Shown piece after piece: positions 35,586 to 40,059 of a stretch of 40,059 bases of DNA. Within the stretch, counting starts at the first letter, position 1; each line of letters starts with the position of its first letter. The notes below the pieces were generated by a model. The model made no database searches. It saw only the letters and a program-made list of their open reading frames with translations, and was not told the origin of the DNA. The stretch is from Chloroflexi bacterium ADurb.Bin180 (lineage in GTDB: Bacteria; Chloroflexota; Anaerolineae; UBA2200). Where the stretch lies: the NCBI GenBank assembly GCA_002070215.1, contig MWCV01000022.1, forward strand, positions 1 through 40,059. The letters run 5' to 3'. The translations under genes were made by a program, and so were the position numbers.

Positions 35586-35828
35586 TTACTTGAGGACGAG
35601 GGCGAGTACGAAGAGCAGTGCAAACATCGCCGCGGCGAGGACGCCCATCTTGCGCAGGTCGGCGAAAACGTAGCGGTACTCCTGGTTCAGGTCAACCTTG
35701 GCGGTGGGAGTTCGCCATGGGGAGGCTGCGGGTGCCTCTGTGGCCGCGAGCGTCTGTGCCGCGCCCGGCACTGACGTTTCCTGCCTCGGGGTGACCTTTC
35801 GTGGTGCGCGTCGGTTCTTCTTGGACAT
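35586..35828 (-). CDS. Small C-terminally anchored membrane protein
   Basis: An 80-residue protein of unknown function. The N-terminal half is basic and disordered (MSKKNRRAPRKVTPRQ), then comes a short conserved-looking stretch (KVDLNQEYRYVFADLRKMG) and a single hydrophobic C-terminal segment (VLAAAMFALLFVLALVLK). AGGAAGGGG lies about five bases before the ATG. It has its own strong promoter and its own terminator, which supports a real single-gene unit. Confidence 0.75.
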   Translation of the reverse strand: MSKKNRRAPRKVTPRQETSVPGAAQTLAATEAPAASPWRTPTAKVDLNQEYRYVFADLRKMGVLAAAMFALLFVLALVLK

Positions 35829-35851
35829 CGTAGCCCCTTCCTGTGACTAGT

Positions 35852-35867
35852 GCGCGGTGAGCCGCGC
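35852..35867 (-). other. Leader stem-loop of the 80-residue protein gene
   Basis: GCGCGG-TGAG-CCGCGC (35852-35867) forms a six-bp G+C stem a few bases downstream of the predicted transcript start near 35874. Confidence 0.35.
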
Positions 35868-35880
35868 AGAATGCGTTCAG

Positions 35881-35908
35881 ATTATAGCCGGGCGGCCGGT
35901 GGGGTCAA
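35881..35908 (-). promoter_or_regulatory. Promoter for the 80-residue membrane protein gene
   Basis: On the minus strand TTGACC (35903-35908) and a perfect TATAAT (35881-35886) are 16 bases apart. It lies immediately after the murJ stop codon. Confidence 0.65.
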
Positions 35909-35915
35909 ACGCAGA

Positions 35916-37496
35916 TCAATGCCCCGTTTTCTTGCGGACGAGGTTCAGCACGAGACGTGCTTCGTCCACTCTGAGCCAGAACGCAGTTAGGGCATAGACA
36001 GCGAGGCCAACGCCTCCCGCCGCTCCCAGACGGAGCGCCTGACGAACGATCCCAATGCCGGGCAGGGCAAGGTCCAGTAGACGGTAGACGCCGAACGTGG
36101 CGGCACCCATGGTCAGGGAAGCGGCGAGGACCTTGCCCAGTGCGGCAAGCAGCCCCATTCGCTCCCACTGCCCGACCCTGCGCCGAATGAGCCACAGAGT
36201 GATGAGAGCATGAGCGGTCAACTGCAGCGAATTCGCCGCCACCAGTCCCAGCATGCCCCAGCCCAGCACAAAGGCTAGCACCGGGGCTGCCAAAAGGTAG
36301 ATGCCCACGCAGACAATGCCGACCACCACGGGGGTAACCGTGTCCTTCTGCGAGTAGAAGGCAATGATCAGGAGCAGGTCCACCGCCGCGAAGGGAGTGC
36401 CGAGCAGGTAGAACAGCAGTGCGCGAGCAGTCTGCGCGGTGTCCGCGGCAGTGAACTCGCCGTGCTGGTAGAGCAGTGAGATCACCGGAGAGCCCAGCAC
36501 GATCAATCCAACCGCAGCCGGGATGATCAGGAACAGCACGAGTCTCATGCCAAGCGCGAGCGTCTGCTTGAACTGTTCGCGGCCAGTGCTCAGGTTGAGC
36601 CGTGACAGCGCGGGCAGAATGGCCATCGAGACGGCCGTCGAAACGAGGCCCAGAGGGAACTCGCGCAGCCGAGTGGCTGCTGCCATCCAGGCGATGGCTT
36701 GCTCGCCAACCCGCGAAGCGAGATTACGATCGACCACGATACCCACCTGGCTGACCACCAGACTGAGCACGACCGGTGCGTAGAGGATGGCAATACGCCG
36801 CAGAGCGGGGTGGGCCAGATCCAGAGTGAAGCGCAGCCTGGCTCCCCGCAGCCCGGGGAGCTGCACCACCATCTGCAACAGCGAACCGAGCACGATCCCC
36901 ACGGTGAGACTGGTGACGCCAAAGCGGCCCGCCAGGAACTGGACTCCGAGAATGCCGCCGAGGTTAAAGACGGCTGCACCAATGGCGGGGAAGGTAAAAA
37001 CCTGCTGGGCGTAAAGAATGGCTGTCAGTACGCCAGAAATGCCGAAAAAGACAATGGCCGGCGAGATGACGCGGATTAGCAGAGTGGTGAGAGCCCGCAG
37101 ATCGGCCGCAAAACCGCTCACCAGCGCGCCGGTCATCAGCGGTGCGGCTGCTTCGACGAGGATCAGGAAGCCGCCCATTACCACGGTCACCAGACTGAGC
37201 AGGGTGCTGGCCAGATGCCACAGCTCGTCCTGCTGCTCTCGTGCGGCATACTCGCTGAACACCGGCACCAGTGCCGCACTGACCATCCCGCCTACCAGGA
37301 GTTCGTAGATGTTCTTGGGCACCAGCGATGCCGCCTCGAAAGCGCTCATCGCGCCGGTGGCGCCAAAGTAATAGGCGTTGCGATTGTCGCGGAGCAGGCC
37401 GAAAAGCCGGCTGGCGATGTTGCCCAGGGATACAATCAAGGCAGCCCTGGCAATCCCTCGCCCCTGTCCCTCGCGATGTTCGACAGACTCGGTCAC
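35916..37496 (-). CDS. murJ: Lipid II flippase MurJ (MviN)
   Basis: Integral membrane protein of 526 residues with about 14 hydrophobic segments. It belongs to the MurJ branch of the MOP exporter superfamily, which moves lipid II across the membrane for peptidoglycan synthesis. ALIVSLGNIASRLFGLLRDN at the N terminus, NIYELLVGGMVSAALVPVFSEY, and the ATRLREFPLGLVSTAVSMAILPALSR segment are characteristic. The GTG start at 37496 has AGGAG seven bases upstream. It lies 172 bases downstream of rdgB on the same strand. The presence of MurJ supports a peptidoglycan-type wall or a retained part of that pathway. Confidence 0.95.
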   Translation of the reverse strand: MTESVEHREGQGRGIARAALIVSLGNIASRLFGLLRDNRNAYYFGATGAMSAFEAASLVPKNIYELLVGGMVSAALVPVFSEYAAREQQDELWHLASTLLSLVTVVMGGFLILVEAAAPLMTGALVSGFAADLRALTTLLIRVISPAIVFFGISGVLTAILYAQQVFTFPAIGAAVFNLGGILGVQFLAGRFGVTSLTVGIVLGSLLQMVVQLPGLRGARLRFTLDLAHPALRRIAILYAPVVLSLVVSQVGIVVDRNLASRVGEQAIAWMAAATRLREFPLGLVSTAVSMAILPALSRLNLSTGREQFKQTLALGMRLVLFLIIPAAVGLIVLGSPVISLLYQHGEFTAADTAQTARALLFYLLGTPFAAVDLLLIIAFYSQKDTVTPVVVGIVCVGIYLLAAPVLAFVLGWGMLGLVAANSLQLTAHALITLWLIRRRVGQWERMGLLAALGKVLAASLTMGAATFGVYRLLDLALPGIGIVRQALRLGAAGGVGLAVYALTAFWLRVDEARLVLNLVRKKTGH

Positions 37497-37668
37497 TTGG
37501 CATCTCCTGGTGTGGCAGAGCCACGGATGCGTGCTGCGGGGATGGATGAAGCGTGGCCGAGCGTGATTGCAGCGACATGCAGCAGGTCAAGTCCCCCGTT
37601 AGTGAACATAAATGACTCACGGGACCGGGCTAGTCTGCGCCGGATTCGCACAGCGCTGCCGAGGCTGA

Positions 37669-38325
37669 TCAGGCGTCCCATCCCTCGGCCTTGGGGACTG
37701 GTGCTTGCCTGGCAGACATAAGGCCGCCGGCTGCGACGTAGCTCTCCAGGATACGGCGCAGCGCCCTGACCGCGTTGGCGCGATGACTGATCTGATTCTT
37801 GGCTTCGGAGGTTAGTTGCGCCATAGTGCATTGCTGCCCGGGGAGAAAGAAGACCGGGTCGTAGCCGAATCCTTTCTCACCGCGGGGCTCCAGGGCGATG
37901 AATCCCTCGCACGTGCCTTCGACGGTGTGTGTGGCTCCGCCAGGCACGGCCAGAGCAAGAACGCACCTGAATCTGGCAGTGCGCTTCTGCCAGGGAACCC
38001 CCGCCAGTCTGGCCAGAAGCAGCTGCCAGCGATCCCGGTCGGAGGCGCCGTGGCCGGCGTAGCGAGCAGAGTGCAGACCCGGCGCGCCGTTCAGGGCGTC
38101 TACCTCGAGGCCCGAGTCGTCGCCCAGGGTTGGTAGGCCACTGGCGTGTAGCAAAGCCTCTGCCTTGAGCTGGGCGTTTTCGCCATAGGTGGCGCCAGAC
38201 TCTTCGACGGGGACGAGCAGGCCCAGGTCGCCCGCCCCAACTACTTGAATGGGGAGGTCTCTCAGCAGACTGGAGAACTCGGCGAGTTTGCCACGATTGT
38301 GGGTGGCCAGCAGCAGCTGAATCAC
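37669..38325 (-). CDS. rdgB: XTP/dITP diphosphatase (RdgB/HAM1)
   Basis: Removes non-canonical purine nucleotides (XTP, dITP) from the pool by releasing pyrophosphate. The 218-residue protein has LLLATHNRGKLAEF, TYGENAQLKAEAL, the DDSGLEVDALNGAPGLHSARYAG block, GFGYDPVFF and SHRANAVRAL, all canonical. I choose the GTG at 38325 because the protein then begins at the family N terminus and the predicted promoter's transcript start falls on that codon. An ATG at 38343 lies upstream of the -10 box and has no ribosome binding site. The last residues (after AAGG) are extended relative to many homologues. Confidence 0.94.
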   Translation of the reverse strand: MIQLLLATHNRGKLAEFSSLLRDLPIQVVGAGDLGLLVPVEESGATYGENAQLKAEALLHASGLPTLGDDSGLEVDALNGAPGLHSARYAGHGASDRDRWQLLLARLAGVPWQKRTARFRCVLALAVPGGATHTVEGTCEGFIALEPRGEKGFGYDPVFFLPGQQCTMAQLTSEAKNQISHRANAVRALRRILESYVAAGGLMSARQAPVPKAEGWDA

Positions 38326-38331
38326 GGGGCG

Positions 38332-38360
38332 ATGATAGCACATCTGGGGGGTTTCCCCAA
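38332..38360 (-). promoter_or_regulatory. Promoter for rdgB, apparently leaderless
   Basis: On the minus strand TTGGGG (38355-38360) and TATCAT (38332-38337) are 17 bases apart, with TGC before the -10 (extended -10). The GTG start codon begins six bases after the -10, at the expected transcript start. Confidence 0.5.
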
Positions 38361-38361
38361 T

Positions 38362-38389
38362 TTGACCCATTGTGAATTCTGTGTAATAT
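38362..38389 (+). promoter_or_regulatory. Promoter for the M23 peptidase
   Basis: TTGACC (38362-38367) and TAATAT (38384-38389) are 16 bases apart, with TGTG before the -10. The predicted start near 38396 gives a leader of about 150 bases. The -35 box lies one base away from that of the rdgB promoter. Confidence 0.5.
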
Positions 38390-38396
38390 AGCCGTT

Positions 38397-38546
38397 ACGA
38401 TTTCACAAAGAAGCGACGCCGCTTCGGGGCTGACAGCCTGGCTACCGCAACGACAACCCGGTCAGTTATCATTCCGTTCATCTGCAGTTTGATCCCGACT
38501 GAGAAGCTCACCGTAAGCAGGGTAGTCCGTTGCCGGAGGGGCGTAG
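38397..38546 (+). other. Long structured 5' leader of the M23 peptidase gene
   Basis: About 150 bases without a credible reading frame. A perfect hairpin GAAGCG-ACGC-CGCTTC (38410-38425) is followed by GGCT-GAC-AGCC (38428-38438), a possible CTGAC/GTCAG pair (38430-38434 with 38461-38465), and GACT/AGTC (38497-38500 with 38524-38527) around GAG-AA-GCTC. It could be a riboswitch-like or protein-binding leader; no known class was confidently recognised. Confidence 0.35.
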
Positions 38547-39629
38547 GTGCCGAAGAAAAAGGGTAGTCAGCCTCTAACGCTAATCGTGGTTCCGCATGAC
38601 GAGCGGCCGCCGATCAGCTTTCGTTTTCCTACCTGGTTAGTTCCTCTTCTGAGTCTGCTCACCGTTACTACAGTGGCGGGCTTTGCTGTCGTCGGGGCGC
38701 ACTCTTTGCGCCTCACGCAGGAAGTCGCTGCGCTGCGGCAGGATCGTCAGCTACAACAGGCGCGGGAACGCGAGATGCGTTCCACTATCCTTGTCCAACA
38801 GGATGAGGTTCGTGGTCTGTCGTCGCTGGTGAGCGGTTTCGAGACAGAGCTGGCCAGTGTCAACAACCTGAGCGCCGAAGTCCGCGAAATCATCGGTCTG
38901 CCCGCTCCTGAGAGTACCCCCGAGCCCCTTGTCACCACCTACTCGGAGGCAGCTTATCGGAGCATGGCGGCGGACGCACGCCTGTCAACCGCGGGCTATG
39001 AGGGACGCGGCGGAGGTCTGACGGCCGAGATCTCGGACAAGGGCATGGACGCCGCCGTGGAGCAGAGCCAGCAGATCATCGAGATGCAAAACGCGGTGCC
39101 CAGTATGCTTCGTGAGCTGGCAGAGCTGCGTGACGAGGTGCTGGTGCGAATGGCCAAGATCGAGCCGGAGAAGCGTACCAACCTTGATGACCTCGAGTTT
39201 CAGTTGCGGCTGCTGGCGGCAGCGCCACACCGTTGGCCGACGGACATCCGTCGAATCAGCAGCAAATTCGGCTACCGCTCCCTGCTGGGGAAACTCGAGT
39301 TCCACAACGGCATCGACATCCCGATGTGGTTCGGCACACAGGTCCTGGCTACCGCCGACGGCGTGGTCATCAGCGCGGGCTGGGACGGAGGACTTGGCTG
39401 GGCGGTCGAAGTGCAACACGAGATGGGGTTCACCACCACTTACGGTCACACTTCCAAGCTGCTGGTCAAGAAGGGTGACGAGGTCAAGGCCGGCGAGGCG
39501 ATCGCGCTTTCCGGCAACTCGGGTCGCTCGACCGGTCCGCATCTGCACTATGAGATGCGCTTGAACAACATACCGGTGGACCCCTTAAAGTACCTGGACG
39601 CGGACCGCCCCTACGTCATTGAGAAGTAG
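38547..39629 (+). CDS. M23-family peptidoglycan endopeptidase, membrane anchored
   Basis: A 360-residue cell-wall hydrolase. A short cytoplasmic N terminus precedes one membrane segment (about 29-51), then a periplasmic-type coiled coil (LTQEVAALRQDRQLQQARERE, about 55-115) and a C-terminal LytM/M23 domain. The zinc residues appear in FHNGIDIPMW (HxxxD), YGHTS and GPHLHYEMR (HxH), so the enzyme should be active. The GTG start has GGAGG seven bases upstream. A bactofilin gene follows after a terminator, a pairing seen in other bacteria where bactofilins position M23 peptidases to shape the wall. Confidence 0.93.
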   Translation: MPKKKGSQPLTLIVVPHDERPPISFRFPTWLVPLLSLLTVTTVAGFAVVGAHSLRLTQEVAALRQDRQLQQAREREMRSTILVQQDEVRGLSSLVSGFETELASVNNLSAEVREIIGLPAPESTPEPLVTTYSEAAYRSMAADARLSTAGYEGRGGGLTAEISDKGMDAAVEQSQQIIEMQNAVPSMLRELAELRDEVLVRMAKIEPEKRTNLDDLEFQLRLLAAAPHRWPTDIRRISSKFGYRSLLGKLEFHNGIDIPMWFGTQVLATADGVVISAGWDGGLGWAVEVQHEMGFTTTYGHTSKLLVKKGDEVKAGEAIALSGNSGRSTGPHLHYEMRLNNIPVDPLKYLDADRPYVIEK

Positions 39630-39642
39630 TCATTCCACAGAT

Positions 39643-39680
39643 GAACCTCGGAAACCATTGGGCCGAGGTTCTTCTTTTTC
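39643..39680 (+). terminator. Terminator between the M23 peptidase and bactofilin genes
   Basis: GAACCTCGG (39643-39651) and CCGAGGTTC (39663-39671) form a perfect nine-bp stem with an 11-base loop, followed by TTCTTTTTC. This is a canonical intrinsic terminator, placed only 18 bases before the bactofilin start codon. Confidence 0.8.
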
Positions 39681-39697
39681 TGACAGCTAGGAGGAAC

Positions 39698-40059
39698 ATG
39701 TTCAGAAAAGAGCGCACCGTCGTTCCTTTTGAAGGCAAGATTGAGAACATCATCGGGCCCAAGACTCATTTCAAGGGACACCTGGTGGCCGAAGGCAACC
39801 TGCGCATCGATGGCCTCTTCGAGGGGACGTTGGAAACCAACGGCAACGTGGTGGTAGGTGAGTCAGCCAAGGTAGCGGCCGACATCAAGGCCAACAACGT
39901 CCAAGTGTGGGGCTCTGTGCAGGGCAATGTGACCGCTACTGGTCGACTGGAGATCCTGCCTGCGGGAAGCGTCTGGGGCGATGTCAAGGTCAAGTCGCTG
40001 CTGATTGACGAGGGGGGCTCGTTCCACGGCAAGAGCGTCTCGGCGGGTGACGACCAGGA
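39698..40059 (+). CDS. Bactofilin (polymer-forming cytoskeletal protein), 3' truncated by the window
   Basis: Runs off the window with no stop, so about 120 residues are visible. The sequence MFRKERTVVPFEGKIENIIG leads into the repetitive beta-helix core of bactofilins (GHLVAEGNLRIDGLFEGTLE, VVVGESAKVAADIKANNV, VWGSVQGNVTATGRLEILPAGSVWGDVKVKSL), with a strand roughly every six residues. Bactofilins assemble without nucleotide into filaments at the membrane. AGGAGG lies three bases before the ATG, a tight spacing. The only visible route to expression is read-through of the terminator just upstream, or a promoter I could not see. Confidence 0.9.
   Translation, partial: MFRKERTVVPFEGKIENIIGPKTHFKGHLVAEGNLRIDGLFEGTLETNGNVVVGESAKVAADIKANNVQVWGSVQGNVTATGRLEILPAGSVWGDVKVKSLLIDEGGSFHGKSVSAGDDQ

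Noticed and set aside
37497-37668. Possible small gene or RNA between murJ and rdgB
   Set aside because: A short hairpin (CCCGT/ACGGG near 37600-37625) and a 38-residue minus-strand frame are visible, but there is no ribosome binding site, T-run or tRNA fold to support a feature.

Overview
The window is a G+C-rich bacterial chromosome segment that is almost fully coding. It most resembles an anaerobic member of the Chloroflexota (Anaerolineae-like). Signs of this are secreted proteins with Pro/Thr-rich 'PTPTP' linkers, a DUF5107 lipoprotein, a four-subunit 2-oxoacid:ferredoxin oxidoreductase, an archaeal-type phosphoglycerate mutase, a DHH-CBS-CBS-poly(A)-polymerase fusion of the A-adding tRNA nucleotidyltransferase type, and frequent GTG/TTG starts behind strong AGGAGG ribosome binding sites. 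The assignment is inference from gene content; no rRNA is present to confirm it.

Layout. 1-6.2 kb: the 3' part of metG (+), converging on a minus-strand operon of secreted beta-propeller protein, ligA and a PfkB sugar kinase. 6.2-12.2 kb (+): apt, a DksA/TraR-like regulator, a terminator, the por operon (gamma-delta-alpha-beta), a terminator, then upp and a polyprenyl-phosphate sugar-1-phosphate transferase. 12.2-13.8 kb (-): tpiA followed by a small membrane metalloprotease-like gene. 13.8-14.26 kb: a 449-bp non-coding region with a palindrome-rich repeat element between two good divergent promoters. 14.26-16.9 kb (+): the DHH-CBS-PAP tRNA nucleotidyltransferase. 16.9-26.9 kb (-): a long colinear run of LOG-like protein, DMT transporter, esterase, rpiA, M50 protease, glycerate 2-kinase, pyruvate kinase, pgk and apgM, with internal promoters before rpiA and pgk. 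27.0-31.0 kb (-): DUF5107/PEGA lipoprotein, zinc-ribbon TPR membrane protein, DUF3467 protein. 31.1-35.5 kb (+): M28 peptidase, TPR protein, small membrane protein, tRNA-Val(CAC), polytopic membrane protein. 35.6-38.3 kb (-): small membrane protein, murJ, rdgB. 38.4 kb to the end (+): M23 peptidase and a bactofilin cut by the window end.

How the genes fit together. The window holds much of lower glycolysis and its neighbours: tpiA, pgk, apgM, pyk, a glycerate kinase feeding 2-phosphoglycerate, and rpiA. Pyruvate can then pass to acetyl-CoA and reduced ferredoxin through PorCDAB. apt and upp salvage nucleobases with PRPP, which derives from ribose-5-phosphate (RpiA), and RdgB cleans the nucleotide pool. 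MurJ, the M23 peptidase, the bactofilin and the sugar-1-phosphate transferase form a cell-envelope theme.

I do not see a clearly new defence, mobile or biosynthetic system. The points most worth a second look are the palindromic repeat element at 13.9-14.2 kb, the back-to-back promoters and apparently leaderless rdgB with a long folded leader for the M23 gene at 38.3-38.5 kb, altered signature residues in the sugar-phosphate transferase and the LOG-like protein, and the terminator between the M23 peptidase and the bactofilin.
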